DNA from: Aquamicrobium sp.
Lineage (GTDB): Bacteria > Pseudomonadota > Alphaproteobacteria > Rhizobiales > Rhizobiaceae
Assembly: GCF_023954335.1 (NCBI RefSeq)
Contig: NZ_JAMLIE010000002.1
Coordinates: 496,001-560,000, forward strand
Direction of reading: 5' to 3'
Length of the DNA: 64,000 bases
The position numbers and the translations under genes were made by a program. Below the pieces are notes generated by a model that saw only the letters and a program-made list of their open reading frames with translations, made no database searches and was not told where the DNA came from. Of this stretch, positions 23,201-30,883 are shown piece after piece. Within the stretch, counting starts at the first letter, position 1. The number at the start of each line of letters is the position of its first letter.

Positions 23201-24574
23201 GTGCGGGTTCTGGGCAAGCTTTTGAAATGGCTGGCTGGGCTGGCCGTCGTGCTGGCGGTCGGCGTCGCCGGCTGGCTCACCTTCTCGCCGCCGGCGCTGA
23301 TTCGCGTGGCGACCGCCTATTCGGCCAAGATCGTCTGCTCCAACCAGTTCCTCGCCTGGCGCGACGGGCAGGAGGTGCTGGCGCTCGACGTGCAGGCGCC
23401 GGGCCACCCGATCCTGGAATATATCTCGGTCGACGTCGACCCAGCCGGGCGCACGGTGTCGGCGAAGCTTCTCGGCCTGTTCGGCGAAGGCAGGGCGATC
23501 TACCGCTCCGGCGCGGGCTGCACCAGCGTCCCCTATGGCGCGGAGGCTGCGGCCATTCCCGCCGTGCCGGAGGCCGGCCCGCCGAACATGGCGGCGCTGT
23601 GGCCGGCGGGCGAGCGGGTGGAGCCGTCGCAGGACCCGGCGCTGGCCGCGATCCTTGACGACGCCGGGATGGCCGGCCCCGGCATGCGCGCCATCGTCGT
23701 CGCGCACAATGGCCGCCTCGTCGGCGAGCGCTACGGCGACGGCTTCAAGGCGGACACGCCGCTGCTCGGCTGGTCGATGACCAAGACGGTGACGGCGGCG
23801 ATCATCGGCACGCTGGTGCGCGAAGGGCAGTTGTCGATCGATCAGGACGGGCTGTTCGAGAACTGGAACGGCGACGAGCGCGGGTCGATCACGGTGGCCG
23901 ACCTCCTGGCGATGTCGAGCGGGCTCGAATTCAACGAGGATTACGGCGACGTCACCGACGTCACCCGCATGCTCTATCTCGAATCCGACATGGCGGGCTT
24001 CGCCGCCGACAAGCCGCTCGCCGGACGGCGCGGCGAAACCTTCAACTATTCCTCGGGCACGACGGTGGCGCTGTCGCGCATCTGGCAGGACGCCTTCGCC
24101 GATCCGGCCGAGGCGCTGGCCTGGCCGCGCACCGCGCTCTTCGGCCCGCTCGGCATGGCGAGCGCGGTGATGGAGACCGACGCGTCGGGCACCTTCGTCG
24201 GCTCGTCCTATCTCTACGCCACCGCGCGCGACTGGGTGCGCTTCGGCGAGTTCCTGCGCAACGGCGGCGCGTGGGCCGGGCAGCAGATCCTGCCCGAGGG
24301 TTTCACCGACTGGATGCGGGAGGAAGCGCCGGCGTCGGACGGCAGATACGGCCGCGGCCATTTGTGGCATGCCGGCCCGGGCGACGACGATTCCGGCTTC
24401 GGCCTGCCGGACGACACGGTCTGGCTGCGCGGCCATGACGGGCAGACCGTGGCGGTCATCCCCTCGCACGGGCTGGTCGTCGCGCGGCTCGGCCTCAGCC
24501 CGTCCAAGCTCGGCTACCGGCCGCAACGGCTCGTCGCGGCGCTGGCGGCGCTCTACGGCGAGCAGGATGAGTAG
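23201..24574 (+). CDS. Serine hydrolase, class C beta-lactamase/esterase family
   Basis: Protein of 457 residues with an N-terminal membrane anchor (about residues 8-30), a divergent region of about 130 residues, and a beta-lactamase-fold domain. The nucleophile motif is Ser192-M-T-Lys195, and the Tyr motif reads FNYSSGT instead of the usual YxN. Such proteins act as esterases, D-aminopeptidases or PBP-like hydrolases at the envelope; substrate unknown. The start is a GTG preceded by GGGGG. The gene is divergent from the GH25 gene, with overlapping leaders. Confidence 0.8.
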   Translation: MRVLGKLLKWLAGLAVVLAVGVAGWLTFSPPALIRVATAYSAKIVCSNQFLAWRDGQEVLALDVQAPGHPILEYISVDVDPAGRTVSAKLLGLFGEGRAIYRSGAGCTSVPYGAEAAAIPAVPEAGPPNMAALWPAGERVEPSQDPALAAILDDAGMAGPGMRAIVVAHNGRLVGERYGDGFKADTPLLGWSMTKTVTAAIIGTLVREGQLSIDQDGLFENWNGDERGSITVADLLAMSSGLEFNEDYGDVTDVTRMLYLESDMAGFAADKPLAGRRGETFNYSSGTTVALSRIWQDAFADPAEALAWPRTALFGPLGMASAVMETDASGTFVGSSYLYATARDWVRFGEFLRNGGAWAGQQILPEGFTDWMREEAPASDGRYGRGHLWHAGPGDDDSGFGLPDDTVWLRGHDGQTVAVIPSHGLVVARLGLSPSKLGYRPQRLVAALAALYGEQDE

Positions 24575-24656
24575 AGACGCCGGCCGCCGCCGGGATGGAA
24601 CAATGGCGGCCGCGCCGCGGTTCTAGGCACGGGGGCGACGCTGGAGGACTATGCGC

Positions 24657-25136
24657 ATGGCCCGGCTCGAGCTTGCCACCGAGGACGACCGGCACATCGT
24701 CGTCACCCGCTTCGTCGCGGCGCCGCCCGAGGCGGTCTACCGCGCCCATGTCGAGGCCGACACGATACGGCGCTGGATGCTCGGGCCGGAAGGATGGGAG
24801 ATGCCGGTCTGCGTCAGCGACCCGCGGCCGGGCGGCGGCATCCGCTTCGAATGGTCGGACGGGAAGGACGGCAGCTTTCACCTGACCGGCGAATATGTGG
24901 CGCTGGAGCCGTTCAGCCGCATCGTCCATGTCGAGCGCATGTTCCTGCCGGATCCGACGCCCGACAACCATGTCGAGACGCGCTTCGTACCCGAGGGCGA
25001 GGGAACGCGGATCACCATGCGCATGACGCTGCCGGACGGGCAGACGCGCGACGCGATGCTGGAAAGCGACATGGCCGAGGGCATGGAGCGGAGCTACGAG
25101 CGGATGGAACGGATGCTCGCGGCATCTCGATCCTGA
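24657..25136 (+). CDS. SRPBCC (AHSA1/START-like) domain protein
   Basis: Protein of 159 residues with the Bet v1-like fold seen in Aha1-type and polyketide cyclase-like proteins. Visible features are FVAAPPEAVYRAHVEAD at the start, RRWMLGPEGW, and EPFSRIVHVERMF. These proteins form a hydrophobic ligand cavity; members often accompany ArsR regulators, but none is adjacent here. GGAGG lies 9 bases before the ATG at 24657, so I prefer it to the ATG at 24651, which is only 3 bases from the ribosome binding site. Confidence 0.82.
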   Translation: MARLELATEDDRHIVVTRFVAAPPEAVYRAHVEADTIRRWMLGPEGWEMPVCVSDPRPGGGIRFEWSDGKDGSFHLTGEYVALEPFSRIVHVERMFLPDPTPDNHVETRFVPEGEGTRITMRMTLPDGQTRDAMLESDMAEGMERSYERMERMLAASRS

Positions 25137-25272
25137 GCGTCACCTTGCCGGCGTTACGCGCCGGGGGCCGTAACGTATCGAAATCCAATGTTATGAAACC
25201 CGCGCGGTTTTCTTGCATTTCCTTCCCGACCGCGCCCCGTAACGGGGCGGTCGCAAATGAAGGAGATAGGGA

Positions 25273-25458
25273 ATGAACAAGCTGATCCTCGCTTCCGTTT
25301 CCGGCATCGCGCTGATGGGCCTTGCCGCGTGCAGCGACACCGACGGCACCACCACCCAGGCCACTCCGCCCGAGCAGGTGCAGCCGATGGAAGAGCCGAA
25401 TGCGGCTCCGACGCCGCCCGCCGAGCCGACCGCCCCGGCCGTGCCGCCTGCCGACTAG
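25273..25458 (+). CDS. Small Pro-rich lipoprotein
   Basis: Protein of 61 residues with lipobox LAAC (Cys20). The mature 41 residues are Pro, Ala, Thr and Glu rich and probably unstructured. Short disordered lipoproteins of this kind are common in the order, and no function can be assigned. The ATG is preceded by AAGGAG and is the only sensible start. Confidence 0.7.
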   Translation: MNKLILASVSGIALMGLAACSDTDGTTTQATPPEQVQPMEEPNAAPTPPAEPTAPAVPPAD

Positions 25459-25514
25459 CTTCTCCCCCCGACGCGGAAGGCGGGCGCGCCCGGCGCGAAC
25501 CCCGCCTTCCGCGG

Positions 25515-25550
25515 AAGGCCAAACTCAAGGCCAAACTCAAGGCCAAACTC
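25515..25550. repeat. Three tandem 12-bp direct repeats
   Basis: AAGGCCAAACTC is repeated three times without spacers at 25515, 25527 and 25539. It lies in the 170-base gap between the small lipoprotein and the TerB/DnaJ gene, 79 bases before the latter's ATG. The role is unknown. Confidence 0.85.
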
Positions 25551-25628
25551 CGGGCGTCGCCCTTCGGGGCGCTGCCCGCGTCCACGAAGCATCTCGCCAG
25601 CGGCGACGATTCCCCTTATGAAGCGCCC

Positions 25629-26339
25629 ATGTCTATCTGGGCGCGGATAAGCGAATTCCTCACTACGGTGCCGGCCAATGCGCTTTCGGGCGTCATCGAG
25701 GCCGTGCGCACCGCGCTCTCCGGCGACCCGCAGCTTCGCCGCCGCGTCGCCTTCTCCATCGCCATGATCGCGCTGTCGGCCAAGATGGCCAAGGCGGACG
25801 GCGTGGTGACGCAGGACGAGGTCCGCGCCTTCCAGCAGATTTTCATCGTCCCGCCGGAGCAGACCCGCAACGTCGCCCGGCTGTTCGACCTCGCCAAGCA
25901 GGACATCGCCGGCTTCGAGGCCTATGCCGAGCGGCTCGCCGGGCTGTGCGGCAACGGCCGGCCCGACTGCGCGATGCTCGAGGACATTCTCGACGGCCTG
26001 TTCCACATCGCCGCCGCCGACGGCGTCGTCCACGAGCGCGAGGTCGGGTTCCTGCGCCGCATCTCTGAGATCTTCGCGGTCAGCGAGGAGCGGTTCGAGA
26101 TCATCCTGTCGCGCCATGCCGTGGCCGGCGAGGCCGATCCGTGGCGGGTGCTCGGGCTGGAGCTCGGCGCGTCCTTCGATGAGGTCAAGGCGCAATACCG
26201 CCGCATGGCGGCCGAGAACCATCCCGACCGGCTGATCGCCCGCGGCGTGCCGGAAGAGTTCCTCGCCATCGCCAATCGCCGGCTCGCCGCGATCAACGCC
26301 GCCTACGAGACCATCGAGCGCTCGAGACGGCCGGCATGA
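25629..26339 (+). CDS. TerB/DjlA-like protein with C-terminal J domain
   Basis: Protein of 236 residues. Residues about 40-150 form a TerB-like helical domain (two related halves with KMAKADGVVTQDEV and AADGVVHEREVGFL, each an acidic metal-binding-like loop). Residues about 172-236 form a DnaJ domain with the HPD tripeptide in ENHPDRLIA. This is the DjlA-type layout without the N-terminal membrane anchor; J domains stimulate DnaK ATPase. Its stop overlaps the amidase start (ATGA), so the two are cotranslated, an unexplained pairing of co-chaperone and cell-wall hydrolase. Confidence 0.85.
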   Translation: MSIWARISEFLTTVPANALSGVIEAVRTALSGDPQLRRRVAFSIAMIALSAKMAKADGVVTQDEVRAFQQIFIVPPEQTRNVARLFDLAKQDIAGFEAYAERLAGLCGNGRPDCAMLEDILDGLFHIAAADGVVHEREVGFLRRISEIFAVSEERFEIILSRHAVAGEADPWRVLGLELGASFDEVKAQYRRMAAENHPDRLIARGVPEEFLAIANRRLAAINAAYETIERSRRPA

Positions 26340-27100
26340 GCGGCTTTTCCCCCGATCATCCGGGCGCGGAGGTGAGGGTTTCGCCCAATTTCGGCATGCG
26401 GCGCGAGGGGATGCGGGCCGATTGCCTGATCCTGCACTATACCGGGATGGAGACGGGGCAGGCGGCGGAAAGCTGGCTCTGCGCGCCCGAAAGCGAGGTT
26501 TCGGCCCATTATGTCGTGCACGAGGACGGCCGCATCGTGCAGATGGTGCGCGAGAGCGACCGCGCCTGGCATGCCGGCAAGGGGTCGTGGAAGGGGCGTT
26601 GCGACGTCAACTCCTTCTCCATCGGCGTCGAGATCGTCAATCCCGGCCCGCTCGGCGATTTTCCCGATTTTCCCGACGCGCAGATCGAGGCGGTGGCCGC
26701 GCTCTGCCGCGACATCTGCGCCCGGCACGGCATCGCGCCGGAGCGCGTGCTCGCCCATTCCGACGTCTCGCCGGGGCGCAAGATCGACCCGGGCGAGCGG
26801 TTCCCGTGGGGGAAGCTGCACGCGCTCGGCGTCGGCCACTACGTCGCGCCGGCCCCGGTGCAGGGCGGGCGGTTCCTCGCGTCCGGCGACCGGGGCGAGC
26901 CGGTCGAGGCGTTCCAGTCGATGCTGTCGCTCTACGGCTACGGGCTGGAGATCACCGGCGTCTTCGACGAGGAGACGCGCCTCGCCGTCGAGGCGTTCCA
27001 GCGCCATTTCCGCCCGGCGCGGGTCGACGGCGTCGCCGACCGCTCGACCATCGAGACGCTGCATCGCCTGCTCAGCGCCTTGCCCGCGCTTTCGGCCTGA
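26336..27100 (+). CDS. N-acetylmuramoyl-L-alanine amidase with peptidoglycan-binding domain
   Basis: AmpD-like zinc amidase (amidase_2) of 254 residues. Zinc ligands are the His in LILHYTG and the His/Asp in HSDVSPGRKIDPG; the Glu in GVEIVNPG is catalytic. The C-terminal 70 residues are a peptidoglycan-binding domain (GYGLEITGVFDEETRLAVEA). No signal peptide is visible, as in cytoplasmic AmpD, which recycles anhydromuropeptides. The extra binding domain makes an AmiD-like role possible. It is coupled to the TerB/DnaJ gene by ATGA. Confidence 0.88.
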   Translation: MSGFSPDHPGAEVRVSPNFGMRREGMRADCLILHYTGMETGQAAESWLCAPESEVSAHYVVHEDGRIVQMVRESDRAWHAGKGSWKGRCDVNSFSIGVEIVNPGPLGDFPDFPDAQIEAVAALCRDICARHGIAPERVLAHSDVSPGRKIDPGERFPWGKLHALGVGHYVAPAPVQGGRFLASGDRGEPVEAFQSMLSLYGYGLEITGVFDEETRLAVEAFQRHFRPARVDGVADRSTIETLHRLLSALPALSA

Positions 27101-27290
27101 CCCGCATCCGGATCGGGCCTGCTGTCACATTCTGTCATGCAAAGTGACTTGAGCGGCCATGTTTGCCACCCAATCGGCCGGCACATGAGCGCCTGCGTCG
27201 CCGCCGAAACCTGCTTCACACGATCCCATCGGGGCGGCGACGGAAGGCCAACCCGCCGCGTTTGAAACGCGCCAGCCAAGAACGGACCCA

Positions 27291-27866
27291 ATGAAGAAAC
27301 TGACCTTCGCGACGGCGGCCCTCGCCGCCGGCCTCGCCGCTTTTGTGTTTCCCGCCCACAGCGAGGGAATGGGCGACGTCCATTCCATGTTCGCGACCCA
27401 CGCCCCGGTGAAGGCGGCCGCGGCCGCTCCCGCCGTCGACCCGACCACCACCGCCTCGATCGCCGCGGCGAAGCCGCGCATCGCCGGCAAGGCCTCGGCC
27501 TATGACCTCATCATCACCAAGCACGCGCAGCAGCACGGCGTTCCGGTGGCGCTCGCCCGCGCGGTGGTGCGCATCGAGAGCAATTTCCGTCCCAATGCCC
27601 GCGGCCGGGCCGGCGAGATCGGCCTCATGCAGATCAAGCCGGCGACGGCGCGGATGATGGGCTATTCGGGAGGCGCCAAGGGGCTCTACGATCCCGAGAC
27701 CAACATCCGCTGGGGCATGAAGTATCTGGCCAAGGCCCACAAGCTCGGCGGCGGCGACACATGCGGCACGATCCTGCGCTACAATGCCGGCCACGGCGCC
27801 AAGCGCATGAACAAGGTTTCGGCCGCCTATTGCGCCAAGGTCAAGCGCCACATGACGGGTGCCTGA
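27291..27866 (+). CDS. SLT-type lytic transglycosylase
   Basis: Secreted protein of 191 residues with a signal peptide (cleavage near PAHS, residue 24), an Ala-rich linker, and an SLT domain (about residues 70-190). The catalytic Glu lies in VVRIESNFRPNARG, followed by GEIGLMQIKPATA and LRYNAGHGAKRMN. It cleaves peptidoglycan glycan strands in the periplasm. Length and layout match small stand-alone SLT proteins. rnpB starts 44 bases after the stop codon. Confidence 0.88.
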   Translation: MKKLTFATAALAAGLAAFVFPAHSEGMGDVHSMFATHAPVKAAAAAPAVDPTTTASIAAAKPRIAGKASAYDLIITKHAQQHGVPVALARAVVRIESNFRPNARGRAGEIGLMQIKPATARMMGYSGGAKGLYDPETNIRWGMKYLAKAHKLGGGDTCGTILRYNAGHGAKRMNKVSAAYCAKVKRHMTGA

Positions 27867-27876
27867 CGTATTGCGG

Positions 27877-27905
27877 TTGCAATTTTGCCCGTGACCCCCT
27901 TTATA
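27877..27905 (+). promoter_or_regulatory. Candidate rnpB promoter
   Basis: TTGCAA (27877-27882), a 17-base spacer and TTTATA (27900-27905) end 5 bases before the first base pair of the RNase P RNA. The match to -10 consensus is only moderate, but the spacing agrees with the RNA 5' end inferred from P1 pairing. Confidence 0.42.
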
Positions 27906-27910
27906 CGCTT

Positions 27911-28336
27911 CGTCAGTCGGCCGGGCGGCCGCGCCGGCACCGGCCGAAAGGCCGCCGGCGAGGAAAGTCCGGGCTCCAGGAAACACGATGCCGGCTAACG
28001 GCCGGCGGGGGCGACCCCAGGGAAAGTGCCACAGAGAGCAGACCGCCCCGCCTGCTGACCGGCCCTGAATGACGGGTCGGTGAGCTGGCGGGGCAAGGGT
28101 GAAAGGGTGGGGTAAGAGCCCACCGCGCGACCGGCAACGGGAGCGGCACGGCAAACCCCATCGGGAGCAAGACCGAATAGGGACGGCGCGAAGGGCGACC
28201 TTCAGGCAGTTTCCGGCCAGCCGTCCGGGTAGGTTGCTTGAGGCGGGCGGCAACGCCCGTCCCAGACGAATGGCCGCCACGTTGCGTCGCCTCGGCGGCG
28301 CGGCCATACAGAACCCGGCTTACAGGCCGACTGACG
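27911..28336 (+). ncRNA. rnpB: RNase P RNA, bacterial type A
   Basis: The catalytic RNA of RNase P, which trims tRNA 5' leaders. The hallmark GAGGAAAGTCCGGGCTCC (CR-I) lies near the 5' end, the ACAGAA and CCGGCTTAC element (CR-V, P4 partner) near the 3' end, and ACAGAGAGCAGACCGCC between them. The first 12 bases (CGTCAGTCGGCC) pair perfectly with the last 12 (GGCCGACTGACG) to form P1, which sets the ends. Length is about 426 bases, normal for alphaproteobacteria. ORFs crossing this region are not coding. Confidence 0.95.
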
Positions 28337-28437
28337 CTTTCGTTTCAACGGGTTGGCGCGCGAATTGCAGAAAGCGATTCATCGCCTTCGCGTTTCGATT
28401 CAAGCCGCGCGCGGATCGTTCTGCTGCGCCGGCTGCT

Positions 28438-29196
28438 TCACAGGAAAGGGCGCTGCCGCTCTTCCTCGTTCTCCCAGCCGGCGAGCTTGGCCAACCCTTC
28501 CTCGTCGAGCACCTCGCAGCCGCCGTCGCGCCAGCGCAGCAGCTTCCTGTCCGCCAGCTTGCGCACCGTCTTGTTGGTGTGAACGACCGACAGGCCGAGC
28601 GTGTCGGCGATATGCTGCTGGGTGATCGCCATGGTGAAGGTGGCCTTTTCCGGCACCAGCCCCGACGTCCTCGCGCGGCCGACGAGGAAGGCGACGAGAT
28701 AGGCGAGCCGCTCGAGCGCGCTGCGCCGGCCGATGCTCAACAGGTTCTCGTCGAGCATGCATTCCTCACGCGAGGCGAGCCACGTCACGTCGTAGGCGAG
28801 CTCGGGATGCTGGCGGTAGAGCGACATCAGCCTGGTGCGCTCGAACACGCACAGCGTCATCGGCGACAGCGCCTCGATGGAGTGGTGCATCTCGTCCATC
28901 AACGTGCCCTGAAGGCCGATGAGGTCGCCCGGCATGACGTAGTTGACGATCTGCCGGCGCCCGTCCTGCAGGAGCTTGTAGCGGAAGCCCCACCCTTCGA
29001 GAACCGTGTAGAGATGCGGGGTCTTGGTGCCCTCGCACAGCACGGTCGCGCCCTTGTCGACGACCAGCTCGCCGCGCTTGAAGGAGGAGACGAAGTCGAG
29101 CTCCTCGTCGCTGAAATTGCGGAACGATTTCTGCCGGTGCAGGGGGCACCGTTCGCATGGGTATTTGCGGGTGGATCGCGAGGGATCGTTCGACAT
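28438..29196 (-). CDS. Crp/Fnr-family transcriptional regulator
   Basis: Regulator of 252 residues: N-terminal cyclic-nucleotide-binding-like beta roll (about residues 35-140, VMPGDLIGLQG) and C-terminal helix-turn-helix (ITQQHIADTLGLSVVHTNKT). The N-terminal CERCPLH segment gives a CxxC pair, but the cysteine pattern is not the four-Cys layout of oxygen-sensing FNR, so redox or metal sensing is only a possibility. The chosen ATG at 29196 gives the usual N-terminus; an ATG at 29256 would add 20 residues. It is divergent from the response regulator. Confidence 0.85.
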   Translation of the reverse strand: MSNDPSRSTRKYPCERCPLHRQKSFRNFSDEELDFVSSFKRGELVVDKGATVLCEGTKTPHLYTVLEGWGFRYKLLQDGRRQIVNYVMPGDLIGLQGTLMDEMHHSIEALSPMTLCVFERTRLMSLYRQHPELAYDVTWLASREECMLDENLLSIGRRSALERLAYLVAFLVGRARTSGLVPEKATFTMAITQQHIADTLGLSVVHTNKTVRKLADRKLLRWRDGGCEVLDEEGLAKLAGWENEEERQRPFL

Positions 29197-29317
29197 GAAC
29201 GCCTTAACGCCCCGCCGCGACAAAGGTTCAGCTACGTCATTTTTAAATGACAACACCTGGCGATCCGGCCTCTAAGTCGCAGCCGGGGCATGATCCTCAT
29301 TTCAAGCAGGAGAGACG

Positions 29318-29716
29318 GTGCAGGACATTTCATTGAAGGGCTTGCGCGTCCTTATCCTCGAAGACGAAATCCTCATCGCGCTCGACCTGGAGCAGATCTT
29401 TCGCGACCTCGGCGTGGAGGACGTGATCGTCGCCCGCAACCTCGACGACGTCGATGCCGAGGCAGCGTTCGACGTTGCCGTGCTCGACCTTATGCTTGCC
29501 GGGCGCTCGACGGTCGAGTTCGCTTCGGTCCTGTTCGCCAAAGGTGTTCCGTTCGTCTTCGCCACCGGCCGCAGCGACGCCGCGCAGCTTCTCGCAAGCC
29601 TGCCGGACGTGCCGATCGTCGACAAGCCGTTCTCAAACGAGGCGCTGGTCAGGGCGATCGCCAAGGCGATGACGCGTGGACGGGAAGGCGCGTCCGATTC
29701 GGCCCCCGTGTCCTGA
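29318..29716 (+). CDS. Single-domain response regulator
   Basis: Receiver domain of 132 residues with acidic pair Glu15/Asp16 (LILEDE), phospho-acceptor Asp57 (VAVLDLMLAG) and Lys103 (VDKPF). No output domain is present, as in CheY-like proteins or the stand-alone receivers common in Hyphomicrobiales. GTG start with AGGAGAG upstream. No histidine kinase is nearby. It is divergent from the Crp/Fnr gene and followed by a CsbD-like gene, suggesting a stress-related group. Confidence 0.85.
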   Translation: MQDISLKGLRVLILEDEILIALDLEQIFRDLGVEDVIVARNLDDVDAEAAFDVAVLDLMLAGRSTVEFASVLFAKGVPFVFATGRSDAAQLLASLPDVPIVDKPFSNEALVRAIAKAMTRGREGASDSAPVS

Positions 29717-29787
29717 TCGCCGGTGAACCATTCGCCGCCCCGTGCGTTTCCCAGACCCAACCCAGGACAACAAGACAGGAGACCGAC

Positions 29788-29991
29788 ATGGACTGGAATC
29801 GCGTCGAAGGAAACTGGAAGCAGATCAAGGGCAAGGTCAAGGAGCAGTGGGGCAAGCTGACCGATGACGATCTCGACGTCATCGCCGGCAAGCGCGACCA
29901 GCTCGAAGGCAAGATCCAGGAACGCTATGGCATCGAGAAGGATCGCGTGAGGCGCGACGTCGACGACTGGTACGGCCGCCAGGGCTGGTAA
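29788..29991 (+). CDS. CsbD-like stress protein
   Basis: Highly charged helical protein of 67 residues with the CsbD family signature WNRVEGNWKQIKGKVKEQWG and LDVIAGKRDQLEGKIQERYG. CsbD proteins accumulate under general stress; the molecular role is unknown. The ATG is preceded by AGGAGA and the gene ends 28 bases before a strong terminator. Confidence 0.9.
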   Translation: MDWNRVEGNWKQIKGKVKEQWGKLTDDDLDVIAGKRDQLEGKIQERYGIEKDRVRRDVDDWYGRQGW

Positions 29992-30019
29992 GCCCCGGCG
30001 CATCGCTGCCCATCCTCAG

Positions 30020-30049
30020 GCCCCGTCGCCATCGCGCGGCGGGGCTTTT
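30020..30049 (+). terminator. Rho-independent terminator after the csbD-like gene
   Basis: A 10-bp stem (GCCCCGTCGC / GCGGCGGGGC, one T-G pair), 6-base loop and TTTT tail. Confidence 0.85.
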
Positions 30050-30183
30050 CCTTGTTTTCCGGCTCGGGTGTACGGGCAGGGCGGGCCGATCCTAACGCTT
30101 CATTAAGCTTAACGCAGGATAAATGCGGCTTGGCTGCCGCATTGCCCCCGTGCCGCCTCCACGGGGTGGTCAGTGCGGGTTGT

Positions 30184-30217
30184 TCCCGTTGACGCCCATA
30201 TTGCCCCATGATATCCC
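30184..30217 (+). promoter_or_regulatory. Likely mraZ promoter with three MraZ boxes
   Basis: On the minus strand three boxes, TGGGG, TGGGC and CGGGA, start at exact 10-base intervals (30204-30208, 30194-30198, 30184-30188). This is the TGGGN-N5 pattern bound by MraZ in other bacteria. A candidate promoter on the plus strand, TTGACG (30189-30194), 17-base spacer, TATCCC (30212-30217), overlaps the boxes. Binding of MraZ would block it, giving autorepression of the dcw operon (inference). The leader to the mraZ ATG would be about 180 bases. The rest of the 30050-30403 gap shows nothing else I can name. Confidence 0.6.
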
Positions 30218-30403
30218 TTCTTCATCATCGCAACCTCGTTCCAGTTCAGGGTGAAGCGTCAACGAAACCGGCGGCCGCGCATGCGCGCCGGAACGGCGCT
30301 CTCTTGACCTGGAAAAGCATTGCGCAGCGTGCGGAAAAGGCGGCTCAGGGCATGTTGAACGACATGCAGGCGGGCGCGACGGCAAGGACGGCAGCATCGG
30401 GTC

Positions 30404-30883
30404 ATGGACCGTTTTCTTTCCAGCGCCGTGAACAGGATCGACGCCAAGGGGCGGGTGTCGGTGCCTGCGCATTTCCGGGCAGTGGTGGCGAAGCGGGGCT
30501 ATCAGGAACTCTACGCGCTGAAGGCGATCGACCGGCCGGCACTGGATGTCGGCGGGCTCGACCTTCTCGACCGCTACGAGGCGCGGATCGCGATGGAGGA
30601 CCCGTTCCTCCAGACGGCGGACGACATGTCCTATTTCGTCCATGGCGACAGCGATTTCCTGAAGCTCGACCAGGACGGGCGGATCACGGTGACGGATTTC
30701 ATCCGCGACCATACGGGGATCACGACGGAGGTCGCCTTCGTGGGGCGGGGCACCTTCTTCCAGATGTGGGAGCCGTCGCGGCTTGCCGCCTATGGCGCGC
30801 AGGTGCGCGAGCGGCTGCTGGCGCTGCGCCGGGCCGGGCCGGCGGCAAGTTCACGGGGTGCAACGGACGGGGGCGCGGAATGA
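30404..30883 (+). CDS. mraZ: Transcriptional regulator MraZ
   Basis: Protein of 159 residues with the tandem AbrB-like MraZ repeats: NRIDAKGRVSVPAHFR in the first half and LDQDGRITVTDFIRDHTG in the second, each ending in the DNA-binding DxxGR/RxxxP-type motif. It is the first gene of the dcw cluster and usually represses its own promoter. Upstream in-frame sequence is not part of the gene; the start MDRFLSSAVN is conserved. Stop overlaps the rsmH start (ATGATG). Confidence 0.93.
   Translation: MDRFLSSAVNRIDAKGRVSVPAHFRAVVAKRGYQELYALKAIDRPALDVGGLDLLDRYEARIAMEDPFLQTADDMSYFVHGDSDFLKLDQDGRITVTDFIRDHTGITTEVAFVGRGTFFQMWEPSRLAAYGAQVRERLLALRRAGPAASSRGATDGGAE

Noticed and set aside
22117..23658. 513-residue plus-strand ORF
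   Set aside because: Antisense to the GH25 gene and overlapping the start of the serine hydrolase; Arg/Gly/Val-rich shadow translation.
28099..29250. 383-residue plus-strand ORF over rnpB and the Crp/Fnr gene
   Set aside because: It starts inside the RNase P RNA and runs antisense to a well-supported regulator.
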